From: Methylotenera versatilis 301
Lineage (GTDB): Bacteria > Pseudomonadota > Gammaproteobacteria > Burkholderiales > Methylophilaceae
Reading direction: 5' to 3'
Length of the DNA stretch: 64,000 nt
Assembly: GCF_000093025.1 (NCBI RefSeq)
Contig: NC_014207.1
Location: 1,922,001-1,986,000, forward strand
Every line of letters starts with the position of its first letter. Position 1 is the first letter of the stretch. A program made the translations under genes and the position numbers. The notes under the pieces are model-generated. The model saw nothing but the letters and a program-made list of their open reading frames with translations, did not search any database and was not told where the DNA came from. This document shows, in pieces, positions 36,744 through 45,947 of this stretch.

Positions 36744-37667
36744 TTAACTCTTCGCGTCGGCTACGCTCTTGAGAGGATTTGCAGCTACCTTATCCAGCTC
36801 AAATTGCTCTTGTTTCAGTTGCTTTAAACTGCCAAAACGTAAAGCATATTGTCGGGTAAATTCCGCACCCAGAAATAAAATCTGGGCTGAATAATATACC
36901 CATAGCAATATTGCAATCACTGAGCCAGCAGCCCCAAAGCTTGAGGCAACAGCGCTTTTGCCGATATAGAGACCGATCAGGTACTTACCAAGCGTGAATA
37001 AGCATGCGGTAAACATAGATCCAATGGCAACATCTTGCCAAGATAGCCGCTCATCTGGCAGCATTTTATAGATGACTGCAAACAGACACGCAATCACGCA
37101 GAATGAAACAAATGATGTCAATGTTGTAAATAACAGTGCCGAACTACCCCATAGACTGCCTACATATTGTTCGAACACGCTCAACAAAGCACTGACCACT
37201 AGCGAGATTAAAAGTAAAAATGCTAGCACCAATACCAGTCCAAACGACAGCAGTCGGGTTCTAAGCAAGATACTCATCGCTGAAAGCTCCGATTTTGGCA
37301 CACCCCATAACTCGTCTAAGCTGCCCTTCAGTTCAGTGAATACGCTGGTTGCTCCTATTAACAACAGTCCGATAGCCACTACCGTAGTCAGTTGCCCACC
37401 GACAGGATCTCGCGCAGCGGCCAATATCGCTTGTATGGCTACAGCGCCATTATGGCCAACTAAGTTTTCTATCTGGTGAATGATCTGCCCTTGTGCAGCC
37501 TCATCGCCAAAAAAGAATCCAGTCACCGCAATTGTTAGGATTAAGATTGGCGCAAGGGAAAATAGTGCATAGAATGCAAGGGCCGCCCCCTTGCTAGCCC
37601 CTCGGTGAATTATCCATGAACTAAAAGAATCTATAAAAATTCCCACCACCGCTTTAAGAAATTTCAT
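36744..37667 (-). CDS. YihY/BrkB-family membrane protein
   Basis: 307 residues with six predicted helices. Family motifs: RGASKGAALAFYALFSLAPI near the N-terminus, LWGVPKSE, and LLWVYYSAQILFLGAEFTRQ near the end. The family was once called ribonuclease BN in error; its real function, possibly transport, is unsettled. Upstream of and in the same direction as the MCE operon, with a gap of 83 bases and no hairpin, so it may be co-transcribed. Confidence 0.87.
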   Translation of the reverse strand: MKFLKAVVGIFIDSFSSWIIHRGASKGAALAFYALFSLAPILILTIAVTGFFFGDEAAQGQIIHQIENLVGHNGAVAIQAILAAARDPVGGQLTTVVAIGLLLIGATSVFTELKGSLDELWGVPKSELSAMSILLRTRLLSFGLVLVLAFLLLISLVVSALLSVFEQYVGSLWGSSALLFTTLTSFVSFCVIACLFAVIYKMLPDERLSWQDVAIGSMFTACLFTLGKYLIGLYIGKSAVASSFGAAGSVIAILLWVYYSAQILFLGAEFTRQYALRFGSLKQLKQEQFELDKVAANPLKSVADAKS

Positions 37668-37815
37668 CTTAATGTACCCTTAAAAAATTATGTCGGTAGA
37701 CTTCCCACAGATAGGTAGGAATTAGATTCTTGAGTCATTTGTTCGCTTACGCACATACACATCATCGAAAAATTGTTATTTTCGGGTTTAATCTAACTTC
37801 AGAGAGTATTTAAAA

Positions 37816-38007
37816 ATGAACATCATCGTAAATTTAATAGTGTATCTAGTTGTTTTTGGGCTTATTTGGTGGCTGGTCAGCATGTTGCCCCTGCCTGCAC
37901 CTGTTGCTCAGATTGTACGTGTCCTGTTTCTTGTGTTGCTAATATTGATTATTTTGTCAGCTGTAGGAATACTTCCAGGTGGCTATTTACCTCCGATACG
38001 CCTTTAA
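37816..38007 (+). CDS. Small hydrophobic membrane protein
   Basis: 63 residues with two membrane helices (LIVYLVVFGLIWWLVSML and VLFLVLLILIILSAVGIL) and a short Pro-rich end. A ribosome-binding site (AGAGAG) precedes the ATG and a strong hairpin follows, which supports a real gene. Many Proteobacteria have such two-helix proteins of unknown function. It runs opposite to both neighbours. Confidence 0.7.
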   Translation: MNIIVNLIVYLVVFGLIWWLVSMLPLPAPVAQIVRVLFLVLLILIILSAVGILPGGYLPPIRL

Positions 38008-38017
38008 TCAGATCATC

Positions 38018-38072
38018 TTTTAAACTTCTTAGTTACAAGCATTTATGTGCTTTGTAACTAAGAAGTTTAAAA
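38018..38072. terminator. Long bidirectional terminator between convergent genes
   Basis: A left arm at 38018-38040 pairs with a right arm at 38049-38072: 21 consecutive base pairs, one single-base bulge, then two more pairs, and an eight-base loop. Both ends are T/A-rich, so it can work in both directions. It starts 11 bases after the small membrane protein gene; pgaD ends at 38153 on the other strand. Confidence 0.8.
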
Positions 38073-38152
38073 TTCATGCAATACATTCTGCACTCTAGGC
38101 TTAAGATAATCTCCATTTAAGAAAATGCTAAATCGCTATTTGACGCCCCTAT

Positions 38153-38596
38153 CTAATACTCGGTAATCTCAGAAATTCCACCTTTGGCTGAAAAATCTAC
38201 CTTTACTGACTTTTTTTGCCTGAGTAGAGTTAAATGAGAAACTTCTAAATTATATTTTTTCGCAACCTCACCAACACTCAACTCATTATTATCTAATCGC
38301 CTTAGTTTATTTTTAAAGCGCATGCGATTAACTTCTGCCCAGCCAATTAAAATAATGCTGATGATCAAAATAATTGCAGAATACAATCCCAACTTATCGA
38401 CCAGACTTTCATAGCCATTGAACTCTATCATATTGATATGGAAAAGCTTTACGCCAACCAACCAAACGACTAGGGTAATCAACGGCACCCACAAGTAAAT
38501 ATAAAACATCCAAAAAAAGAATGTGACTGACTTCCAACCATAACGTTGCGTCATTGACTGTAACTCAGGTCTTTCTATGATTAAGGCATTTTTCAT
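38153..38596 (-). CDS. pgaD: PNAG synthesis accessory protein PgaD
   Basis: 147 residues with two helices (FFFWMFYIYLWVPLITLVVW and LGLYSAIILIISIILIGW) and a cytoplasmic tail (AEVNRMRFKNKLRR). Size, topology and position after pgaC identify PgaD, which binds PgaC in the inner membrane and is the partner through which c-di-GMP activates PNAG synthesis in E. coli. Its start overlaps the pgaC stop by four bases. Confidence 0.88.
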   Translation of the reverse strand: MKNALIIERPELQSMTQRYGWKSVTFFFWMFYIYLWVPLITLVVWLVGVKLFHINMIEFNGYESLVDKLGLYSAIILIISIILIGWAEVNRMRFKNKLRRLDNNELSVGEVAKKYNLEVSHLTLLRQKKSVKVDFSAKGGISEITEY

Positions 38597-39864
38597 AACA
38601 TTCTCTCTTTTTGGTGTATACCCCGATCAGGGCTTGTCCAAGTGGCACGTTTGTTGCGATCTTTAAAAAAGGCAGTTGGCAAACCAACTACAGTCGTTGC
38701 TACTGATAACATCCAAAACAACATGGGATACCAAATCATCCAGTAATAATATCGGCGAATTTTTGGCTCATAGCGACTATCAATAAATAAGCTAACCGCA
38801 AATTGTAATAAGCAAGTCACTGCAAGCAAGGTACCGTTCCACCCCGGCACTATAGAAGTCACTTGAAGATAGGTCGGTAAATCGACAAACTTACCTAGCG
38901 CCCATAATATAAAAATCACACACATTAAATACGCCCAAAAGATACTCACCACTAACTCAGTATAAATTGGCCACATGCGACGTTTTTTAACATCACTAAA
39001 AACGTCTATGAATTTGAACAGCACCTCTGCCCCGCCCTGCGCCCAACGGACGCGTTGTTTCCACAACCCTTTTAAAGTTTCAGGCATCAATATCCAGCAA
39101 AGTGCATTTGGCTCATATCTCACGTCGTAGTAATGAGTCTGCATTTTCCAGCTAATATCAATATCTTCTGTCACCATATTGGTACTCCAGTAGCCCACTT
39201 GGTGTAATGCAGATTTACGGAATGCGGCCACAACACCAGAAACGGTAAACACGCGACCATAGACTCGTTGTGCACGTTTAATCAGCCCAATCACCGCAGA
39301 GAACTCCCCTACCTGTAACTTTCCTAGTAAGGTAGAGCGATTACGAATTCTTGGATTTCCTGTCACAGCGCCAACTCTAGGTCCTGATAAAAAGTGGCGC
39401 ATCATCCAAGTAATACAGTTGGGATCAAGCACTGCGTCACCATCAATACACACAAGGTACTCACTTGAAGACATCATGGTGCCAACCGTTAACGCCATCG
39501 CCTTGCCTTGATTACTTGTGAGCTGTACAGCTTTCACATTGACGTGCTTGGCAGCAATATCGTCAATGATTGCAGCAGTATCGTCGGTACTACCATCATT
39601 GATTAAAATGATGTCGTAATTTGGATAATTAAGTTCTAACAGTGCGCCTACCGTTTCATATGCATTAGCACCCTCATTAAAGCAAGGCACTAAAACACTG
39701 ACAAATGGATACTCCGTTAGTACTGGAGGATCATCATATAAAGGTTCTTTACGCTCTTTACTGATGTAATAATAGAGCGCACCGACCATCCACAAATAAG
39801 CCATAAAAAGTGGATAATAAAACGCGAACCCAAATATCCATTCTGATAAATTCTGATACCACAT
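38593..39864 (-). CDS. pgaC: Poly-beta-1,6-N-acetylglucosamine synthase PgaC
   Basis: 423 residues, family 2 glycosyltransferase. Membrane helices at the N-terminus and three near the C-terminus flank the catalytic domain. Key motifs: CIDGDAVLDP near 137, VTEDIDISWKMQ (TED acceptor motif), and QRVRW near 270. It polymerises UDP-GlcNAc and passes the chain across the inner membrane. Order pgaA-pgaB-pgaC-pgaD as in E. coli. Confidence 0.95.
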   Translation of the reverse strand: MWYQNLSEWIFGFAFYYPLFMAYLWMVGALYYYISKERKEPLYDDPPVLTEYPFVSVLVPCFNEGANAYETVGALLELNYPNYDIILINDGSTDDTAAIIDDIAAKHVNVKAVQLTSNQGKAMALTVGTMMSSSEYLVCIDGDAVLDPNCITWMMRHFLSGPRVGAVTGNPRIRNRSTLLGKLQVGEFSAVIGLIKRAQRVYGRVFTVSGVVAAFRKSALHQVGYWSTNMVTEDIDISWKMQTHYYDVRYEPNALCWILMPETLKGLWKQRVRWAQGGAEVLFKFIDVFSDVKKRRMWPIYTELVVSIFWAYLMCVIFILWALGKFVDLPTYLQVTSIVPGWNGTLLAVTCLLQFAVSLFIDSRYEPKIRRYYYWMIWYPMLFWMLSVATTVVGLPTAFFKDRNKRATWTSPDRGIHQKERML

Positions 39865-39902
39865 ATTAACTTTTACCCTTAAATAGCTTCATATTTTTCT
39901 GA

Positions 39903-41864
39903 TTACTTATCCTTGGGCAAATAGGGAAAGTCTCGAGATGAGATGTACGGACGAATAATGTCCATATCTGGATGGTTATTTAAAAAATCATCTGGGTAGT
40001 ATCCAACATGTCTGGCACCTGCATTGCTTAATACTTGAAATTGCTGTTTTAGAGTATCTGAAGCTAGATTTCGGTTTGTATTCCAATCTTTAGCCTGGAG
40101 CTCAAACACGGTTTTTTGCAGACCAATTCGGCTTTCGCTTACTTTAACGACTAAGGCTTTCAACCATGCATTAGCGTTCTTAGCATCCTCCATATAAGGC
40201 ATCGCCATCACAGCCGTGTAATCATATGTGGCTAGAAAACTCTCATAGTTTTGGCTTAACCAGCGCTCACTATCTGGATTTAATACTGCCGATGCATATA
40301 TGTTTCGTGCGGTTTTAATTTCTGGTTGATACTGACTAAGTATCTTGGCCAACTCCATAGTAAAGTCAGTTAACTGCTTACTCTTTAAAGCTATTAACTT
40401 GTTAGACTCAACTGGATTTTTATTGATCTCTGCAACACTTCCAGCCAGTTTGAAATCCTTTTGGTAAACCGCACGCGCATACTCACTATCGTCTTCGTCC
40501 TCAGATAATGTTGCATCATCATGAAACAGAATCCCTGAGAACTTAGTGTAAGCGCCCAAATCACTGTAGATATCTTTAATAATTTGCCTCGCTTGAACAG
40601 AATATGGCGATAGACGTTTATATGATTTTTTATCAGCTAAAGGTTTAGCTGAAACCACTTGCAAGGAACTTTGCAGTTTCTTATCTTTTAATTCAAATGC
40701 CAGCACTGGCATCCAAGCATAAACTTTCACATTAGCTCTAGTCATTAGTTGCCAAGACACACGGCTAAATATATCGGCGCGCATTTCAACATGCCGATTT
40801 GGAAAATAAAGTGCCTCCGCAACACCATCTCCATTTAAGTCTGAAAATGCTTGAAGATAAACCGTCGTTGGTGCTAATGAATTTACTCTATCGATTAAAG
40901 TGTCGATATTTCGATTCATTTGCTCCGTGTTTTTGTCATAGACGTAATCCAGATCAATATGCATTACCCGCTGCTTATCAACCGGCAACTCGTGCTTATC
41001 AATTTCAGATAGTCGTATTTCTGTTGGATTAGCGCCTATTAAAAAACGACCCGTTTGCACCGTATTATTAGTGCTATCTTGCACTTCATCATTCAGAGTG
41101 AGTGTAATTGGCATGCCCGTTTCACCAGCTAACTTAGTAGCAGCCTCATTATAAGCACCATATGGCCACACCATTACGCGCGGTGACTTTCCGCTAATTT
41201 TTTGGATATATTGATTGTTTTTAATAAAATCTTGCTTGATGCGATTCAGGTAATCGTCTTGAGTTTCATAACGGTTTGTCTCCGCGTTATATTGCAAAGT
41301 CACAGCCGCAGGCATTTTATTGCCTTGTGGATTAGCCATCACTCCATGATGTAAATCATAGGAATGTGATGCGAACTCCACCAAGCCTGAATCAGCCATT
41401 TCTTTGATTTGTTGCGTAGTCAGGAAATGTTCACGAGGGACTTGTTCATCTCCATACAGCACCGTCTTTCCATTTTCAACTTGCAACCAACTGCCAACTA
41501 AAGCAGCAACTGCAGGGAATTTATATAACTTTAATAAAGGATATACGCGAGAATAAAAGCTTTCATAACCATCATCAAACGTTAATAATATGGCCTTTTG
41601 TGGCAAAGCTTTTTTACCTGACTTAGCATCCAGCAGATCATCAATGCTAATTGGATGGTAGCCATGCGCTTGTAACCAAGCAAAATGACGTGACATATTT
41701 TTAGTTGAGATTGTGGTGTCTTCTTGCTCCAAGTCACCATCTACACTATCTTTCACGTCATGGTAACTAAGCACTTCGAACGCCTGCCCAGCTGGATTAA
41801 TGCCAGCTGCGTAGGCTGACACATTTAGAAGCATAAGCAGTATGAATATATATTTTTTCATCAT
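39903..41864 (-). CDS. pgaB: PNAG N-deacetylase and hydrolase PgaB
   Basis: 653 residues. A signal peptide (IFILLMLLNVSAYA) is followed by a family 4 polysaccharide deacetylase domain (about 45-290; TFDDGYESF near 95, SHSYDLHH near 170) and a family-specific C-terminal glycoside-hydrolase-like domain (about 300-650; HIDLDYVYD, ILFHDDATLSEDED). It removes some acetyl groups so that PNAG can pass PgaA. Unlike E. coli PgaB there is no lipobox Cys, so it may be a soluble periplasmic protein. The start overlaps the pgaA stop by one base. Confidence 0.94.
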   Translation of the reverse strand: MMKKYIFILLMLLNVSAYAAGINPAGQAFEVLSYHDVKDSVDGDLEQEDTTISTKNMSRHFAWLQAHGYHPISIDDLLDAKSGKKALPQKAILLTFDDGYESFYSRVYPLLKLYKFPAVAALVGSWLQVENGKTVLYGDEQVPREHFLTTQQIKEMADSGLVEFASHSYDLHHGVMANPQGNKMPAAVTLQYNAETNRYETQDDYLNRIKQDFIKNNQYIQKISGKSPRVMVWPYGAYNEAATKLAGETGMPITLTLNDEVQDSTNNTVQTGRFLIGANPTEIRLSEIDKHELPVDKQRVMHIDLDYVYDKNTEQMNRNIDTLIDRVNSLAPTTVYLQAFSDLNGDGVAEALYFPNRHVEMRADIFSRVSWQLMTRANVKVYAWMPVLAFELKDKKLQSSLQVVSAKPLADKKSYKRLSPYSVQARQIIKDIYSDLGAYTKFSGILFHDDATLSEDEDDSEYARAVYQKDFKLAGSVAEINKNPVESNKLIALKSKQLTDFTMELAKILSQYQPEIKTARNIYASAVLNPDSERWLSQNYESFLATYDYTAVMAMPYMEDAKNANAWLKALVVKVSESRIGLQKTVFELQAKDWNTNRNLASDTLKQQFQVLSNAGARHVGYYPDDFLNNHPDMDIIRPYISSRDFPYLPKDK

Positions 41865-44347
41865 TAGAACAGTAAGTTTAATCTAGCAAAAAATTGGGTC
41901 GCAGTTTCGCTCACACCGTCATATGGATGACGACTTCGCTCAACGCCATAGTCAATCTCAAAAGCATCATCCCACTTGAACTGTTGTTCATAACTCACAG
42001 ACCAAGTTGACCCTGTACCAAAGTTTTTTTGCCAGTACTGCCCTGCACCAACCTGCAAGCGATGACCAAATGAACGCTCATAGCGGCGCCACAACGTCAA
42101 TTCATTGTCTAAAATGATCTTAGTATCAACATCACTAGCTGGATTAAAATATCCAACGTCCACTTCTTTGTTGTGTGAAGTATCTACGAGTATGTGAGCG
42201 GTTAACTTATAGTGAGGTTTTGTGATCAGTCGTCTATCAAAACCCATATTGATCATTTCGCGTTGATTGCCATCATCCATATTCATGTAACCAGCTAATA
42301 TAGAAGCACTGGTTAAGTCGCTCCACCGATAAGTGCTACTGACGTTAACTAAGTCTCCACTCGTACCAGTTCTTAATCCACGCAGCGGCATTTGGCTAGA
42401 ATTTATATCTAACAGCGAGGCCAATGACCAGTAATCATTCACACGGTATTCGGCAGTTAAAGTGGAAGTGATGCCATTATTTGTTGGAATTGCTTGGCTA
42501 ACTGCGCCAGTTAAACGCCAATCTCTATTGGTGTATTCCAAACCGAAGCCTGGAAAAAATGCATGCCCTACACCTTCAGGATAGTTTGCATACTCATACT
42601 GAGTGCCCAAAAATGCACGATAGTTGTAGTCAATTGGGCTTGAATATAAAACAGCACTTAGACCTTTACTACGGCTACCTAAAGCCGAACCTGACGACTG
42701 GCTAGTAAAGGCATCCATAGTGAGTTGCCGACGGTTATGTAATTCCAAACGTCTGTTAAGTTCTTGGACAGATGCATTTTCAGGGTAATCATTGACTAAG
42801 GACTGTATTTCCGCCTCGGCAACTCGCCAGTCGCGTAAATCCAGATGTGAGTTAGCAAGAATAGTTTTTGGCAGTATCTCGCTAGGGTAATCGTGAGTAG
42901 CTTTTGACATTTGCAGCGCCGACTTTTCTGGCCATCCACGCCAACGCCAAACTTCAGCTAGACTTGCCTCGACATCATGATTCATAGGCCCTGTGTTACT
43001 GAGTGCTTGGAACTTTGCTTCTGCCCCAGCCAAATCATCACCATAAGCAAGTAGATAGGCTGCTTTACTATCGATCTCTAACTTGGTTTCATTTGGTCTG
43101 ATGACAGGATTCTTTGTTCTAGCTCTGTAGCGCGGAACGTCTTTTGACAAGCTGTCGATCAGACTATTTGCGTCATCAAACCGTTCAAGCTCAACCAACG
43201 TATAGAACTTCGAAAACTTTGTTTCAATATTGCTCGAGTCTTTAGCAATCGATGCATCGTAAGCTTTAAGTGCTTCTTCTGGCATGCGTTTATACAGATA
43301 GGCATCACCAGCAGCGCTTAAAACATAAGCTGGTGTATTCACTTGAGCCCGAACCAACTGTTCATATTGATTAATCGCTTCTTGCATACGATAGCGATTA
43401 CGCAGCGCTACGATGCGATCAAATACTAAGTTTTGGTTCTTATCTAAGCCTAAATCAAGCGTATTCCAATCACAATGGCAAGCCCCATCAAGCTTTGCTA
43501 GGGCTTTGTCTGTATCAGCAAAACGATTAGCAGGATCTTTTACGCTATATAGACCCCAAGCAATATACAGCGCCGCTGCATCATTATTAATTTTATCAAC
43601 TTCATTTTTATCGACCGCATCTGGATACTTCTCTACCAACATCATTGCTTGTGTCGTTGCGCCCGCTTCTCGTGCCGCAATAATTAGCGCTCTCGCCGCA
43701 TCTTTATCTTTATTATTTAACTCAAGAATATGAGTGTTGGCATCGATGACTATCACAGGCTGCTGAGCCTGCTGACCTAAATAAGATAAGGCTCGATAAA
43801 CTTCAATATTGTTAGGATAATTTTGACGCAATGCTGATAAATTTGAACTTGCGACATCAAACTCACCTGCATCAATATGTGTCAGCACTTTGCCTAAAAC
43901 TGGGTCAAGATTATTTGGTTCACGCTGTATCACTAACTCATATAACTGCAACGCTTGTACATACTTTCCCGTATCGCGTGCGGCTCTTGCCAGTGCATTT
44001 ACGCAATAGGTTGGGGCCGTGTTGAGATCAATCGACTTAGCTAAATTCAGTGCTTCTAGATTTTTCTTTGCCCAAGTCAGCACAACAATATAATCAGCTT
44101 TTATGCCAACGTCATCTGGGAAATCTTTTATTAATTTTTCAAAGGTAATGAATGACTCATCAAAACGACCTTCTCTAGCAGCAACCAGTGCTAGGCGGCG
44201 ACTTTCACTCACACTTGTACTGAGGCTATTGTTTTCAACTGCAAATAATGGCGTAGAGTAATTGAATAGCACAAACGCCAAAAACAATGACTCAAAAAAT
44301 GACTTATTTATGTACTGAAAAACTTGGTTCCGTTTAAATAAATACAA
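41864..44347 (-). CDS. pgaA: PNAG export porin PgaA
   Basis: 827 residues. A probable signal peptide (FFESLFLAFVLFNYSTPLFA) precedes about 480 residues of TPR-like helices (EGRFDESFITFEKLIKDFPD, GKYVQALQLYELVIQREPNN), then a beta-barrel of about 330 residues ending in FFARLNLLF with a terminal aromatic residue. The barrel exports de-acetylated PNAG across the outer membrane and the TPR part binds PgaB. First gene of the pga operon. Confidence 0.93.
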   Translation of the reverse strand: MYLFKRNQVFQYINKSFFESLFLAFVLFNYSTPLFAVENNSLSTSVSESRRLALVAAREGRFDESFITFEKLIKDFPDDVGIKADYIVVLTWAKKNLEALNLAKSIDLNTAPTYCVNALARAARDTGKYVQALQLYELVIQREPNNLDPVLGKVLTHIDAGEFDVASSNLSALRQNYPNNIEVYRALSYLGQQAQQPVIVIDANTHILELNNKDKDAARALIIAAREAGATTQAMMLVEKYPDAVDKNEVDKINNDAAALYIAWGLYSVKDPANRFADTDKALAKLDGACHCDWNTLDLGLDKNQNLVFDRIVALRNRYRMQEAINQYEQLVRAQVNTPAYVLSAAGDAYLYKRMPEEALKAYDASIAKDSSNIETKFSKFYTLVELERFDDANSLIDSLSKDVPRYRARTKNPVIRPNETKLEIDSKAAYLLAYGDDLAGAEAKFQALSNTGPMNHDVEASLAEVWRWRGWPEKSALQMSKATHDYPSEILPKTILANSHLDLRDWRVAEAEIQSLVNDYPENASVQELNRRLELHNRRQLTMDAFTSQSSGSALGSRSKGLSAVLYSSPIDYNYRAFLGTQYEYANYPEGVGHAFFPGFGLEYTNRDWRLTGAVSQAIPTNNGITSTLTAEYRVNDYWSLASLLDINSSQMPLRGLRTGTSGDLVNVSSTYRWSDLTSASILAGYMNMDDGNQREMINMGFDRRLITKPHYKLTAHILVDTSHNKEVDVGYFNPASDVDTKIILDNELTLWRRYERSFGHRLQVGAGQYWQKNFGTGSTWSVSYEQQFKWDDAFEIDYGVERSRHPYDGVSETATQFFARLNLLF

Positions 44348-44677
44348 TTTTTTAGTTACTCCAGATGCGTAAAATTACTCATACTGGAGAACTAAACTCA
44401 ACCTAGAGACCAAAACCAGAAGACATCAGCCTAAGTTAAATTGCGCATCCACAATATTCAATAAAAATTAACTACTTATTAATAATGCTAACGGTAGGTA
44501 TAAAAATATCTTTCTCATACCACGATGCGTATACTAAACTAAATGTATAACTGGCTTTGTACGCTATCGAACATACGTACTTAATCAAACGTTTATAGCT
44601 TTGCAATATAAATAATGACGAGGAGTAATCATCCGTAACGTTACGGCAATTTACTGTGTCAAAAATAAGGAACATGT
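44348..44677. promoter_or_regulatory. Divergent control region between pgaA and the AI-2E gene
   Basis: 330 AT-rich bases without a credible gene. It must hold the leftward pga promoter and the rightward promoter of the permease gene. Notable parts are CTCCAG/CTGGAG half-sites about 20 bases apart near 44361-44388 and a perfect 14-base palindrome at 44633. No promoter can be assigned with certainty. Confidence 0.5.
44633..44646. promoter_or_regulatory. Perfect palindrome CCGTAACGTTACGG, candidate operator
   Basis: A 14-base perfect inverted repeat 32 bases before the GTG start of the permease gene. It has no loop and no T-run, so a hairpin terminator is unlikely and a dimeric repressor site is more likely. 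The regulator is unknown. Confidence 0.45.
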
Positions 44678-45838
44678 GTGAATCAAAAAGTTAACCAAGC
44701 GTCAGATAGTGAATCCTCAGCAAATTTAGCAGTACTGCCTGAGAACGATTCAATTCAAGTAAAAAACGTGGCATTAGTTATTCTGACGACTATTGCTGTG
44801 ATTTTTGCTTTGGACTGGGCACAAAATTTCGTCATTACGCTACTGTTTGGAATTCTTCTGTCCTACACGCTAAATCCACTAGTAAAATGGCTGGAATACA
44901 TCAAAATACCGCGCATTGTTGGTTCTTCCATCGTCATACTAACGCTTATATTGAGTATTGGATTTGCGGGCTTTACGTTACGAGGGCAGGTTCAATCTAT
45001 CATCGTCCAGTTGCCCGAAGTCACAACTAAGCTCACCGCTGCTTTTGAAACTAAGCGTGGAGAGCCGCTGACAGATATGCAAAAAGTACAGATAGCTGCA
45101 AGCCAGGTTGAAACAGCAACCAACTCAGTAACGAATGCGGTTGCAAGTAAGAAAAGCTCCTCTATGCATGTCGTGATTGACGATCATAAATTTAAAATTG
45201 GTGACTTTCTATGGCGAGGTTCTTTAGGCATATTTGGGGTTGTCGGAGAAGCAATTACCATGGCTTTTCTTGCATATTTTTTGTTGCTATCAGGAGATAC
45301 GTTCAAACGGAAGTTAGTTCATCTTACTGGACCATCATTGTCACGCAAAAAAATTACGGTACATATCCTCGAGGACATCAATAACTCAATTCAACGTTAT
45401 ATGTTTATGCTGCTGATCACTAATGTGATGGTCGGTCTATCAATGTGGGTGTTATTTAGAATGATTGGCTTAGAAAATGCTGGTGCATGGGCTGTATTTG
45501 CTGGTTTTCTTCATGTAGTTCCATATTTTGGTCCTGTTGTAACAGCTGGAGCAACCGGAATAGCTGCTTATATGCAGTTCGGCTCTACCTCTACGGCAGT
45601 TTTGGTTGCTGGAATGACTATGCTAGTAGCAACAATAGTGGGTGTTTTTTTAACCACCTGGATGACTGGTCGGATTGCCAAAATGAATTCTGCAGCTGTA
45701 TTCATCTCACTTTTATTTTTTACGTGGCTATGGGGGGTGTGGGGAATGTTATTAGGCATTCCTCTTATCGTCATAATCAAAGTAATCTGCGTACATATTG
45801 AGCATTTACAGCCTGTTGCAGAACTTTTAGGTGAGTAA
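44678..45838 (+). CDS. AI-2E family (PerM/TqsA-like) membrane permease
   Basis: 386 residues, starting at GTG after AAGGA. About eight helices in the AI-2E family layout: two near the N-terminus (AQNFVITLLFGILLSYTLNP), a periplasmic/cytoplasmic region around 115-180, then the conserved C-terminal block (FAGFLHVVPYFGPVVTAGAT, FFTWLWGVWGMLLGIPLIVI). Members include the AI-2 exporter TqsA and sodium/proton antiporters, so the substrate cannot be named. Divergent from the pga operon. Confidence 0.87.
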   Translation: MNQKVNQASDSESSANLAVLPENDSIQVKNVALVILTTIAVIFALDWAQNFVITLLFGILLSYTLNPLVKWLEYIKIPRIVGSSIVILTLILSIGFAGFTLRGQVQSIIVQLPEVTTKLTAAFETKRGEPLTDMQKVQIAASQVETATNSVTNAVASKKSSSMHVVIDDHKFKIGDFLWRGSLGIFGVVGEAITMAFLAYFLLLSGDTFKRKLVHLTGPSLSRKKITVHILEDINNSIQRYMFMLLITNVMVGLSMWVLFRMIGLENAGAWAVFAGFLHVVPYFGPVVTAGATGIAAYMQFGSTSTAVLVAGMTMLVATIVGVFLTTWMTGRIAKMNSAAVFISLLFFTWLWGVWGMLLGIPLIVIIKVICVHIEHLQPVAELLGE

Positions 45839-45947
45839 GCGGCTCAGTCTTATGCTCTCATCTATTTTTCATACTCACTAAAAGCTAGTATCTTCTGAAT
45901 TAAAACTATTCAACTTTTTGAACTGAAACTTGGACATTACTCAGCAC

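Noticed and set aside
44472-44675. Minus-strand 67-codon frame before pgaA
   Set aside because: It fills the divergent control region, lacks a ribosome-binding site and has no recognisable character.
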